Assembly: GCF_000022085.1 (NCBI RefSeq)
Contig: NC_011894.1
Span: forward strand, 274,501 to 338,500
Source of the DNA: Methylobacterium nodulans ORS 2060
GTDB lineage: Bacteria; Pseudomonadota; Alphaproteobacteria; Rhizobiales; Beijerinckiaceae
Direction of reading: 5' to 3'
DNA: 64,000 nt
The notes below the pieces were generated by a model that ran no database searches, had not been told where the DNA came from, and saw nothing but the letters and a program-made list of their open reading frames with translations. Every line of letters starts with the position of its first letter. The stretch's first letter is position 1. Of this stretch, positions 39,481 to 47,582 are shown piece by piece. The position numbers and the translations under genes were made by a program.

Positions 39481-41541
39481 TCAGGCGAAGGTGAAGTTGT
39501 CGGCCGTGAGGCTCGCCAGCTGCGTGTTCTGCAGCCGGATCGTGTCGCCCGCGCCGTAAGAGATCACCGCGTCGGCGCCAACCTGCTGAGTCGCCGCCTG
39601 GACGGCGGCGAAGGACGCGAAGGCACCGCCGTTGAAGGCGATCACATCGCGCTCCGCACCGCCGACCGTGAAGTCGCGGATGAGATCCTGGCCGTCGCCG
39701 CGGCCGAACCCGAAGGTGTCGGAGCCGGTGCCGCCCACGAGCTCGTCGTTGCCGGCATTGCCAAACAGCAGGTCGTTGCCCGCCTCGCCGTAGAGCGCGT
39801 CGTTGCCGGCGCCGCCCGACACGTAGTCGTTCCCGCTGCCCGCGCCGATGAAGTCGTGTCCGTCCTCGCCGAACACGGCATCGTTGCCGCCGCTGCCGAA
39901 CAGCGTGTCGTTCCCGTACCAGCCGCGCACCACGTCGTCGCCCTCACCGCCGTCGACCCGGTCGTCACCCGCATCGCCGAAGAGCGTGTCGTTGCCTGCG
40001 CCACCGTCAATCGAATCGTTGCCCGCAAGACCCGACAGGTAATCGTCGCCGGCCGCGCCCCGGATGGTGTCGTCGCCGTCGTTGCCCCAGATCAGGTCGG
40101 CGATCTGGCTGCCCACGAGGCTGTCATTGCCGGCCGTGCCGTTGATGGTCCGGTCGACATACATCATCTGGAGCTGGCCGCCCTCGACGATCTCGGACGA
40201 GCCGAAGGCGTAGTGCGCCTGGGTGTCGAGGAGGAAGGCCTGCCGGCCCGGACCGCCGAAGATCGTGCTGACGTCGAGGACGCCGGAGGATTCCTCGTCC
40301 TGGGTGAAGGGCGGCGTCAGCCCCGAGAAGCGCGCCGGATCGTGCTCACCGAGCTGGGTCAGGGCGTCCGTCGCCGGATCGTACTGCCACATCTTGGCAA
40401 GGCGCGCGTTGTTGCCCGGATCCTCCTGCAGGATGACCCGGCCCTCGGCCGTCACCGTCAGGTTGTCGAACATCACCTGGCCTTCGGTGCCGTCCAGCAG
40501 CATCTTGACCGTGCCGCCGAGTTCCGGACGGGTCACGTCGGTGAAGTCGAGCGCCCAGAGCCGCGAGGGGCTGGTGATCGCGTTGGTGGTGGTGAAGTAG
40601 AAGCGGTTCGGGTTCGTCGGATCCCAGGCGCCGTCCTCCGGACGCAGGAAGGCGGTCACACCCTCGGCGGTGCTCTCGGCCTCCAGCTGGGCACCGGTCA
40701 CGGCCGACACGTCGCCGTTCGGCCCCATCTCCTGCAGCGTGAAGGCGGTGCCCGCCGCGGCCACGGAGGTGGTGTTGGTCTCGGCGGCGAAGGCCGGGAC
40801 CTTGATGCCGTAGAGCTTGCCGTTGGTGAGGCCGGCCTTCTCGATCTCGGTGCCGGTCGCCTGCTTGTTGCCGGCATAGACGTAGAGCTGGCCGCCGGAC
40901 GAATCATCCAGGCCGATCGAGACGGTCTTGGCCCCGGAGCCCGGGTTCGCCACCGAGTTCTCGAAGGAGAAGTTGCCGAGGCGCGGAAGCTCGTAGACGC
41001 GGCCGGCCTCCGGGCCGTTCACGATCCAGGCGAAGGCCCGGCCCTCGGCGCCGCTTTCCTCGCCGTTCATGAAGATGCGGGTCTGGGTGCCGAGGCCGGT
41101 CGTGGCGTCGTAGAAGGCCGAAACCGCCGGCAGGTCGGCCGAGCAGAGCCGCGAGATGGTGGTCGGGCCCTGCACATAGGTGCCGGTGGTGGGGTTGAAC
41201 GTGAAGGTGCTGGTGCCGAGATCGCTCGCGGAGCGCACCTGGAGCGTCGCCTTGTCGATGATCAGCCGGTCGACGAAGGCACCGATCGCGCCATGCGCGC
41301 GGGTGGCGCCGGTGGTCTCACGGAGTTCGTGGTTCACGAGCACCGTGGCGGTGCCGTTGCCGTTGTCGAAGGCGCCGATGCCGTCCGGGATGCCCGCGAA
41401 GCGCCACGGAGTTCCGTCGCTCTTGACGGAACCGGCGACCGTGTCGCCCGCGCTCAGGATCGAGGTGAAAGCGACCTTGTCGGTGGTCGGGACGAGATAG
41501 GGCGATTGCGTAGTCGACGGTCCGGTCTGGTTGGCTGCCAT
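39481..41541 (-). CDS. Secreted PhoX/DUF839-like protein with C-terminal RTX repeats
   Basis: The 686-residue protein has no signal peptide. Residues ~20-460 resemble the PhoX/DUF839 beta-propeller (LVNHELRETTG, GAWDPTNPNRFYFTTT, MFDNLTVTAEGRVILQEDPGN), as in calcium-dependent alkaline phosphatases and phytase-like proteins. Residues ~465-608 are about 15 RTX nonapeptides (GGAGNDTLFGDAGDD pattern) that bind calcium, followed by a C-terminal region typical of type I secretion signals. Export by a type I system and an extracellular phosphatase-like role are inferred; no secretion genes are adjacent. A perfect dyad lies just upstream. Confidence 0.85.
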   Translation of the reverse strand: MAANQTGPSTTQSPYLVPTTDKVAFTSILSAGDTVAGSVKSDGTPWRFAGIPDGIGAFDNGNGTATVLVNHELRETTGATRAHGAIGAFVDRLIIDKATLQVRSASDLGTSTFTFNPTTGTYVQGPTTISRLCSADLPAVSAFYDATTGLGTQTRIFMNGEESGAEGRAFAWIVNGPEAGRVYELPRLGNFSFENSVANPGSGAKTVSIGLDDSSGGQLYVYAGNKQATGTEIEKAGLTNGKLYGIKVPAFAAETNTTSVAAAGTAFTLQEMGPNGDVSAVTGAQLEAESTAEGVTAFLRPEDGAWDPTNPNRFYFTTTNAITSPSRLWALDFTDVTRPELGGTVKMLLDGTEGQVMFDNLTVTAEGRVILQEDPGNNARLAKMWQYDPATDALTQLGEHDPARFSGLTPPFTQDEESSGVLDVSTIFGGPGRQAFLLDTQAHYAFGSSEIVEGGQLQMMYVDRTINGTAGNDSLVGSQIADLIWGNDGDDTIRGAAGDDYLSGLAGNDSIDGGAGNDTLFGDAGDDRVDGGEGDDVVRGWYGNDTLFGSGGNDAVFGEDGHDFIGAGSGNDYVSGGAGNDALYGEAGNDLLFGNAGNDELVGGTGSDTFGFGRGDGQDLIRDFTVGGAERDVIAFNGGAFASFAAVQAATQQVGADAVISYGAGDTIRLQNTQLASLTADNFTFA

Positions 41542-41553
41542 GGAAGCCCCCTG

Positions 41554-41570
41554 GTTGGAATGTTTCCAAC
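41554..41570. promoter_or_regulatory. Perfect dyad upstream of the RTX gene
   Basis: GTTGGAA (41554-41560) and TTCCAAC (41564-41570) form an exact 17-bp dyad 13 bases upstream of the RTX gene's ATG (minus strand). It could be an operator or a small leader hairpin next to the weak ribosome binding site. Confidence 0.45.
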
Positions 41571-41781
41571 GAGCCCATAGCGACGCTTCAGCAACACTCG
41601 GATGACGGAGCCGCCTAAATATCCGCGCCGCACGGCGAGCCGGACGCGGCCTCTTAATCGCTGCGTTCTGGCAGTCCAGCTTCAGTCCCGGCTACCAAGC
41701 GGCAAGGATTTCGTGCACTCTGGCGCTGGATGCGCGTGATGGACCACATCGGGCACCGTCGCACGGGGCGTAGAGGTCGGC

Positions 41782-42522
41782 ATGTCGGGCATGGAGGACT
41801 TTTTTCTACGCGAGACCTTCGCGCTGATCGATGCGCTCGACGAGGTTCGGGACCCGTTCGAAGCGCAGACGCGGATTTTCGAGCACATCCAGCACGTGGG
41901 CTTTACCTCGTTCACCATCACGCGGCTGCCGCGGCCGAGTGACCGGCTGGGCCCGAACATGCTGTTCAACATGTGGCCGAAGGATTGGCTCACGCATTAT
42001 GACCGCGTCGGACATTACCGATTCGATCCCGTGGTCCGGCAATGCTACCGGACGACCGAGCCCTTCGCGTGGTCGGAGGTTCCCTTCGACGCCGACCAAC
42101 CGGACCGCGCCCGCCGGGTGATGGACGAAGCCGCGGCGTTCGGCTTAGGCTTCGGGTTCTGCATCCCGGTGCACGACGCGCTCGGCTTCCAGGGCGGCGT
42201 GTCGCTGGCGGGCGAGCGCATCGACCTCTCCCCGAAGATCCGGCGGGGCCTGCACATGCTGGGGCTCTACGCCTGGGGCGCGGCGACGCGGACCACGGAG
42301 GATCGCCGCCGCAGCGAGCCGGGGCGGCTGCTGAGCGCCCGTGAGCGCGACGTGCTGTCCTGGGCCGCGATGGGGCGGACGCGCGAGGAGATCGCGACCA
42401 TCCTCGGCGTGTCTCACGAGACGGTCGCGACCCATCTCAAGAGCGCCCGCATCAAGATCGGGGCCCGCAACACGACCCAGACCGTCGTCGAGGCGCTGCG
42501 CAAGCGCGAGATCACGCTCTGA
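41782..42522 (+). CDS. LuxR-family quorum-sensing regulator
   Basis: A 246-residue protein with an N-terminal autoinducer-binding domain and a C-terminal LuxR HTH (LLSARERDVLSWAAMGRTRE through KIGARNTTQTV). The acyl-HSL-pocket residues are retained: Trp and Tyr in DWLTHYD, the DP pair in YRFDPVV, and the Trp in FAWSEVP. It should therefore bind an acyl- or aryl-homoserine lactone. ATG 41782 was chosen; Met at 41791 is possible. It is followed 275 bp later by a LuxI homologue that looks degenerate. Confidence 0.9.
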   Translation: MSGMEDFFLRETFALIDALDEVRDPFEAQTRIFEHIQHVGFTSFTITRLPRPSDRLGPNMLFNMWPKDWLTHYDRVGHYRFDPVVRQCYRTTEPFAWSEVPFDADQPDRARRVMDEAAAFGLGFGFCIPVHDALGFQGGVSLAGERIDLSPKIRRGLHMLGLYAWGAATRTTEDRRRSEPGRLLSARERDVLSWAAMGRTREEIATILGVSHETVATHLKSARIKIGARNTTQTVVEALRKREITL

Positions 42523-42727
42523 CCGCAGCCGGTCGCGGTCCCCTGGTTCGGCTCCAGTGCCAGGAGCGCCCGGCGGGCGCTTCGACCCGGTGGGCTGTGC
42601 GGCAGGGGCCGGTCGAGGGGCCTGAGCAGGACGGCATTGGCAAGCCGCCATGTCGCCCGCCGAGAGTCGCCCGCCGAGACTTTCGGGGATACGAAACCTG
42701 CTGAGCCGTATGAGAAGTTTGGCCGCC

Positions 42728-42743
42728 TCCCCGAAAACGGGGA
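42728..42743. promoter_or_regulatory. Candidate lux-type box upstream of the luxI homologue
   Basis: TCCCCGAAAACGGGGA is an exact 16-bp dyad 55 bp before the luxI ATG, in the gap downstream of luxR. Position, length and symmetry suit a LuxR-family operator, but it is not matched here to a known consensus. Confidence 0.45.
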
Positions 42744-42762
42744 TACCGGGCTCCCCACTCCT

Positions 42763-42795
42763 CTGTCCCAATGGGGTCGTGCCCCAGAGGGACAG
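42763..42795 (+). promoter_or_regulatory. Hairpin sequestering the luxI ribosome binding site
   Basis: CTGTCCC (42763-42769) pairs with GGGACAG (42789-42795), and TGGGG (42772-42776) with CCCCA (42782-42786), around loop TCGTG. The Shine-Dalgarno candidate GAGGG (42787-42791), 6-7 bases before the ATG at 42798, lies in the 3' arm. The fold could limit translation of luxI, or the DNA dyad could be an operator. Confidence 0.45.
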
Positions 42796-42797
42796 GA

Positions 42798-43448
42798 ATG
42801 ATCCGGCTTCACGCCATCGACCACAGCAACCGCGAGCGCTATGCGGACGTGCTCCGCCAGCACGACCGGCTGCGCCGGCGCCTTGCCGCCGCGGGGCGCT
42901 GCTGGAGCCTCGCAGCGGCATCCGATGATTCGGGCGCCGTGGCGGGGCAGGGTGTCGATCTGGTTGCGCTCGCCCCCTGCGGGCAGGTCGCGGGCGGCAC
43001 ACGCCTCATGCCCACGGAGGGGCCGACGCTCCTCGGGGACGTCTTCCCGCATCTCGCGGACATGCGCGATGCCGCGCGCGGCCCGGGGGTCTGGGAGTGG
43101 ACCCACTTCGTCGTGGCGCCGCGCTTTCGCGGCGACGGACGACGCTGCCACGTCAGCGGGGTGCTCGCGGTCGGCCTCGTCGAGCATTGTCTCGCCCGCG
43201 GCATCACCCGGATGAACGTCGTCACCGAGACCTTCTGGGTACCGACCGCCTCGGAGCTCGGCTGGCAGCCCCGGCCGCTCGGCCTGCCGGTCGAGCGCGA
43301 CGGCGTGTCGATCTGCGCCTTCACGGTCGCGATGACGCCGATGGCCCTGCGCACCACCCGGGCGCTCTACGGCGTCGCCGATCCCTGCCTCTGGGCGCCG
43401 GCCCATTCCGCCGGACGGCTCGCACCGCGCCAGACCCTTCATGCCTAA
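42798..43448 (+). CDS. Divergent LuxI-family autoinducer synthase homologue
   Basis: The 216-residue protein aligns along its length with LuxI/BjaI-type synthases (GGTRLMPTEGPTLLGDVFPHL, EHCLARGI, LGWQPRPLGLP). Several family invariants appear altered. W36, R69, F83 and E100 remain, but the aromatic before the Trp is Leu/Ala (L29/A30), the DxxD pair is replaced by small residues (about A47/G50), and the Arg after the Glu is His (H103 in WEWTHF). Altered or lost synthase activity is likely. ATG 42798 sits beside a hairpin-masked ribosome binding site. The next ORF overlaps its end. Confidence 0.78.
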   Translation: MIRLHAIDHSNRERYADVLRQHDRLRRRLAAAGRCWSLAAASDDSGAVAGQGVDLVALAPCGQVAGGTRLMPTEGPTLLGDVFPHLADMRDAARGPGVWEWTHFVVAPRFRGDGRRCHVSGVLAVGLVEHCLARGITRMNVVTETFWVPTASELGWQPRPLGLPVERDGVSICAFTVAMTPMALRTTRALYGVADPCLWAPAHSAGRLAPRQTLHA

Positions 43449-43845
43449 GCCCGAGATCCCCGGACGGGATCAGCCGGAGGTCCGCGAGGCCGGGCCATCG
43501 CCGAGAGTCACGAGGAACACCGCAATGCGTAAGCGCTCCCACCTCACCCTGGACGAGCAAGCCAAGCCGCCCTCACGGGCCGGGAATCTGATGGCGGAGA
43601 TCGGCGAGCGGGCCGGCGACGATGCGATCGTCGTCGAGGTGACCGACAACGTCGACCTCAGCGACGCCGTGAGGGCGGAGCTGCGCATCCTGCGCGCTGC
43701 TGCCGCGGCGATCGACCTCCAGAAGGCCGTCGGACCGCAGGTCGAGCGGATGGCGGCGGTGCAGGCGATGATTGATGCCGCCTGGGCGGTCTTCGCGGAA
43801 CTCGGGCGGGGCGGTCCCGGCGCCGACGACGCGATCCACCATTGA
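43441..43845 (+). CDS. Small unknown protein overlapping luxI
   Basis: The frame opens at ATG 43441, overlapping the luxI end by 8 bp, and gives 134 residues. A second ATG at 43525 (MRKRSHLTLDEQ), preceded by GAGGAA at good spacing, gives 106 residues and looks more natural. The protein is mostly helical, with an acidic middle (VVEVTDNVDLSDAVRAELRI). No known domain was recognised. In Rhizobium, cinI is followed by cinS, a small regulator translated with it; a comparable role is only an analogy. Confidence 0.55.
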   Translation: MPKPEIPGRDQPEVREAGPSPRVTRNTAMRKRSHLTLDEQAKPPSRAGNLMAEIGERAGDDAIVVEVTDNVDLSDAVRAELRILRAAAAAIDLQKAVGPQVERMAAVQAMIDAAWAVFAELGRGGPGADDAIHH

Positions 43846-44147
43846 GGCGAGGCGGTCGGATCGATCCCGCGGGCGCCGATGGCGCCCGCCCTGCCCCCCG
43901 CGCGGGCCGCGCCGCCCGCGAGGAGGCAACGCGCCATCTCTCCACCTGGACGACGCCGAAAGGGCAGGCTCGCGCTGCACCGCCGGATCGCCGCTTCAGA
44001 GCATTGTCCGACGAAATGGATGCCGGTTCGTCGCAGACGATGCGGCAAACTCAAAGGCCAGGAGCAGAAGCCGGTCCACCGTGAACGGATCCTGCTCCAG
44101 GCGTCCGACCCGCCATGCAGAAGACCATGACGGTCGAGGCCGTGTGA
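43846..44147. other. Gene-free gap downstream of the lux locus
   Basis: This 302-bp interval between the small lux-linked ORF and the convergent ruvC gene shows no coding signal. It contains a repeat family C element at about 43998-44060 and GC-rich stretches before it. Confidence 0.55.
43998..44060. repeat. Repeat family C: AGAGCATT-type alphaproteobacterial palindrome
   Basis: AGAGCATTGTCCGACGAAATGG followed by CCGGTTCGTCGCAGACGATGCGG resembles the AGAGCATTNTCC...GGTTCG...AATGC palindrome scattered through Methylobacterium and Bradyrhizobium genomes. Arms such as TCCGACGAA/TTCGTCGCAGA are imperfectly complementary. A single copy was seen here. Confidence 0.6.
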
Positions 44148-44717
44148 TCACGCCCTCGTGCGGAGCGAGGCGCCGCGCCCGACCCGCGCCGGACGCGCCC
44201 GCGGGGCCGCACAGGCCAGTTCCCGCGCCCGCGCGGCCCGATGCTGCGCATGGGTGATCGCGACGGCGAGCGCATCGGCCGCGTCGGCGGTGGCGGGATC
44301 GGCCTTGGGGAGCAGGAAGCGCACCATGGCGGCGATCTGCCCCTTCTCGGCATGCCCCGCCCCCACCACGGTCTTCTTCACGAGGTTGGCGGCGTATTCG
44401 GCGACCGGCAGCCCGGCGAGAGCCGGCACCAGGAGCGCGACGGCGCGGGCATGGCCGAGCTTGAGCGTCGCCTGGGCGTCCTTGTTGACGAAAGTCTCCT
44501 CGACCGCGACCTCATCCGGCTGCATCGCCGCCACGACCCGCGACAGGCCGTCATGCAGGTCGCGCAGGCGCAGGGCGAGATCGTCGTCGCCGTCCGAGGT
44601 CAGCACCCCGCAGGACACGAAGGCGAGCCGCGTGCCCGTGACCGTGATGAGCCCCCAGCCGGTGCGGCGAAGGCCCGGATCGATGCCGAGGATGCGGACC
44701 GGTTCGGTCGTCACCAT
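44148..44717 (-). CDS. ruvC: Crossover junction endodeoxyribonuclease RuvC
   Basis: The 189-residue Holliday-junction resolvase has the catalytic acidic residues in [14 protein letters not shown] (Asp near residue 13), [11 protein letters not shown] (Glu near 73), and the distal pair in [20 protein letters not shown]. The basic [13 protein letters not shown] loop is present. The tail after residue ~165 is arginine-rich. ruvA and ruvB are expected near ruvC but are not in this neighbourhood, since the upstream gene is the decarboxylase. Confidence 0.93.
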   Translation of the reverse strand: MVTTEPVRILGIDPGLRRTGWGLITVTGTRLAFVSCGVLTSDGDDDLALRLRDLHDGLSRVVAAMQPDEVAVEETFVNKDAQATLKLGHARAVALLVPALAGLPVAEYAANLVKKTVVGAGHAEKGQIAAMVRFLLPKADPATADAADALAVAITHAQHRAARARELACAAPRARPARVGRGASLRTRA

Positions 44718-44887
44718 GAAGGTCCCTTCGCGCGTCGGCAGGATCGGCGTGCGGCAGCGACCAGCATCGCCCGAAAACGCCCCGGGGACCAGCGCGGTCC
44801 CGGGCGGGCTTTACCCGGGCCGCCCCTCAGGCGCCATAGCGCCTCACCCTTGACGAAGCGTGACCGGCACGGTGCCGGAGCCGCCTC

Positions 44888-47248
44888 TCACCGCGCAGTC
44901 GTTCCCGCGCCCTCGCGCAGGACATAGGTGTAGAACCGGATCCGCCCGTCCGGCTCCACCTGCCGGTAGACGCCCTGGATCTCGGCCTCGAAGCCCGGGA
45001 ACAGGTTCGCCGAGGTCTCGAACATCGTGAAGTAGTCGAGCATGGGCTTGGCGCGCTCGTCCAGGCGCTCGCCCGGCAGCACCGTGCCGATACCCGGCGG
45101 ATAGACCAGCATCAGGGTCGTGGCGATGCGTCCCGCCGCCTCGGCGATCGGCACGAAGTCGACCTGGTTGCGGGTCAGCATCTGGGCGGCGGCCTTCGGG
45201 GGCATCGCCATCTCGGGCAGGTGCTCGGGGGCGAATTGCTTGCGCTGCAGGGTGGAGGTGCCGGCCTCGCGATGGAACGCGTGAAACTCGGCGCAGAGGT
45301 CGCGCAGCCGCACGCCCTGGTAGCGCCGAGGCCGCCGCCGCACGAAGTCCGGCATGGCCTCCTCCAGCGGCACGTTGTCGTCGTGCAGGCGCTTGAAGGC
45401 GACGAGGCCCGAGATCAGCGTGCCGGCCTTGGAGGATTCGACGCCGGGCGTGAGCAGGAAGAGGAGCGAGTTCAGGTCGTTCTTCTCGGGCACGATGCGG
45501 TTCTCGCGCAGATACTGCGCCACGATCGGGGCCGGCACGCCGTGCTCCGCATACTCACCCGTCTCGCGGTCGAAGCCCGGCGTCAGCACCGTGAGCTTGT
45601 TGGGGTCGGTGATGGCGTAACCGGGCGCCACCTTCGTGAAGCCATGCCAGCGGGCGCCGGGCGCGAGCTCCCAGTAGCGCGGCTCGCTGGCGAGGAGGTC
45701 GGTGGGCAGGCTCTCCCAGGGCAGAACGGTCCCGTCCGGGCCCTCCACCAGGTCGGGGACGAAGGGATCGAAGAACCAGCGGCGCTGCGGATCGGCCTCG
45801 TTCTCCTCGAACTCCTTGCGGATCGCCCGCACCTTCTTGCGCCACTCGATCCCGAGCCGGATGGTGTCGTCCCACAGGATCATGCCGGAGCGGCCCTTCA
45901 TCATCTGGGCGCCGACATCGAGGGAGGCGAAGAGCGGGTAGAAGGGCGAGGTCGAGGCGTGGACGAGGAAGCTCTCGTTGAGCCGCCGGTGCTCGACGCG
46001 CCGGCTCTGGCCGCGGATATGGCCGTCCTTGGTGTGGATCTGCGAGGCTTGGCTGAAGCTCGCGAGCTGCTTGTGGGTCGATTGCGTAGCGATGATGCCG
46101 GGCGAGTCCGGCCCGAGCCCGTCGAGCCCCATGGCGAAGCGGCCGGCATAGAGCGGGTGGAACTTCATGAAGCCCGCCCAGGCCTCGTCGAACAGGATGT
46201 AGTCGCAGAGATGCCCGATCCGCGCCAGGATCTCGCGCGCATCGTAGATCGTGCCGTCATAGGTGCATTGCTCGATCACCGCGACGCGGAACGGGCGCTG
46301 CCTGCGCCAGGCTTGCCTGTCCCGGACGAGCGGGTTGCGGCGGATCTTGTCCCTGATCGCCGCCTCATCGAAGGCCTCGTGGTAGATCGGGCCGATCAGC
46401 CCATGGGCGTTGCGGTCGGTCTCGAGGAAGATCGGGATGCCGCCGCCGAGGAAGAGGGCGCCGTGATGGGCGGCCTTGTGGTTGTTGCGGTCGAACAGCA
46501 CGAGGTCGTCCTCGGCCACCAGCGCCGAGAGCACGATCTTGTTCGAGGCCGACGTGCCGTTGAGCACGAAATAGGTTTTTTCCGCCCCGAAGATCGCTGC
46601 CGCCTCCTTCTGCGCCTTCAGGGCCGGCCCCTCGTGGGTGAGGAGGTCGCCGAGATCGAGGACCGAGTTGTCGAGGTCATCGCGAAAGATCGCCTCGCCC
46701 AGATGCTCGACGAAGATGCGGCCGATCGGCGAGCGGTTGTAGAAGATGCCGCCGTTGTGGCCGGGGCAGGTCCATAGCTGGTTGCCCTTCTCGGCATAGT
46801 CGACGAGGGCGCCGAAGAACGGCGTCTTCAGCGTCTCGGCATATTGGGTGACACGCGAGACGAGGCCCCGGGCGATGAATTCGGGCGTCTCCTCGGCGAG
46901 GAAGATGTAGCCGTCGATGAAATCGAGGAGCTCGACGGGGATGTCCTCCAGCCGCTTGCGGCGGACCATGATGACGATCGGCATCTCCAGGCCGCGCTGG
47001 CGCATCATGTCGATGAGCGCCGCCGCCTTGCCGTCGAGGCCGCGCTTGCCCCAATCCACCACCATGCAGCCGATCGCCGCATCGGTCTGAACTGCGATGG
47101 CCGCATCCTCGACCCGCCGCGCCCGCACCACCTCGAAGCCGCGCGCCTCCACGGCCGCCACGATCTGGTTGACCCGCGCGCCCTCAAGATCGTCGGGATC
47201 GAAGGCGGGCGCGCACATCAGGACGGTGAAGCGGCGGTGGAAATCCAT
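44888..47248 (-). CDS. Orn/Lys/Arg decarboxylase (class I PLP)
   Basis: The 786-residue protein contains the N-terminal receiver-like wing (residues ~7-130), the PLP domain with Schiff-base lysine K393 in IATQSTHKQLASFSQ, and the C-terminal OKR_DC domain. It decarboxylates a basic amino acid to a polyamine precursor or for acid resistance; the substrate is not settled by sequence. The ATG at 47248 was chosen because it starts the conserved fold, and the 65 extra in-frame residues upstream are translated repeat family A. The enzyme is longer than E. coli SpeF/LdcI by about 60 residues. Confidence 0.87.
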   Translation of the reverse strand: MDFHRRFTVLMCAPAFDPDDLEGARVNQIVAAVEARGFEVVRARRVEDAAIAVQTDAAIGCMVVDWGKRGLDGKAAALIDMMRQRGLEMPIVIMVRRKRLEDIPVELLDFIDGYIFLAEETPEFIARGLVSRVTQYAETLKTPFFGALVDYAEKGNQLWTCPGHNGGIFYNRSPIGRIFVEHLGEAIFRDDLDNSVLDLGDLLTHEGPALKAQKEAAAIFGAEKTYFVLNGTSASNKIVLSALVAEDDLVLFDRNNHKAAHHGALFLGGGIPIFLETDRNAHGLIGPIYHEAFDEAAIRDKIRRNPLVRDRQAWRRQRPFRVAVIEQCTYDGTIYDAREILARIGHLCDYILFDEAWAGFMKFHPLYAGRFAMGLDGLGPDSPGIIATQSTHKQLASFSQASQIHTKDGHIRGQSRRVEHRRLNESFLVHASTSPFYPLFASLDVGAQMMKGRSGMILWDDTIRLGIEWRKKVRAIRKEFEENEADPQRRWFFDPFVPDLVEGPDGTVLPWESLPTDLLASEPRYWELAPGARWHGFTKVAPGYAITDPNKLTVLTPGFDRETGEYAEHGVPAPIVAQYLRENRIVPEKNDLNSLLFLLTPGVESSKAGTLISGLVAFKRLHDDNVPLEEAMPDFVRRRPRRYQGVRLRDLCAEFHAFHREAGTSTLQRKQFAPEHLPEMAMPPKAAAQMLTRNQVDFVPIAEAAGRIATTLMLVYPPGIGTVLPGERLDERAKPMLDYFTMFETSANLFPGFEAEIQGVYRQVEPDGRIRFYTYVLREGAGTTAR

Positions 47249-47347
47249 GGGCTCGGACTCCGGTCGGAATGATCGAGCCTTTCCGGTGCGGGTGTGACGG
47301 GTGGATGACAATGCGACCCGCGCCACGCCCGATCCGGGCGGGTCATA

Positions 47348-47580
47348 CGGCGTCCGGTCGATCTGTTCCGAGACGAGGACGCGCGGGATCCCCTCTCCCG
47401 AGTGGGAGAGGGGTAGGGGTGAGGGTGCTACGCTTCTGAACAAGGTACTGAGCGTCGCGCTGGCAGCGGGACGGTTCAGTCTTCTTGCGGAACCGTCTCC
47501 ACCCTCACCCCTGCCCCTCTCCCACTCGGGAGAGGGGTTCCCCGCGCGGACTCGTCCCGGAACAGATCGACTGGAAACCG
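47348..47580. repeat. Palindromic repeat family A, long composite copy
   Basis: This copy has the same design as 7193-7426: shoulders GGTCGATCTGTTCCGAGACGAG and CTCGTCCCGGAACAGATCGACT, and two inverted CCCTCTCCCGAGTGGGAGAG hairpins. Between them, GGGAGAGGGGTAGGGGTGAG and CTCACCCCTGCCCCTCTCCC are partners. It fills the gap between two leftward-reading genes. Confidence 0.85.
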
Positions 47581-47582
47581 GG

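Noticed and set aside
47249-47443. 65-residue N-terminal extension of the Orn/Lys/Arg decarboxylase
   Set aside because: It is a translation of repeat family A (SPLPLSHSGEG); the conserved enzyme begins at MDFHRR.
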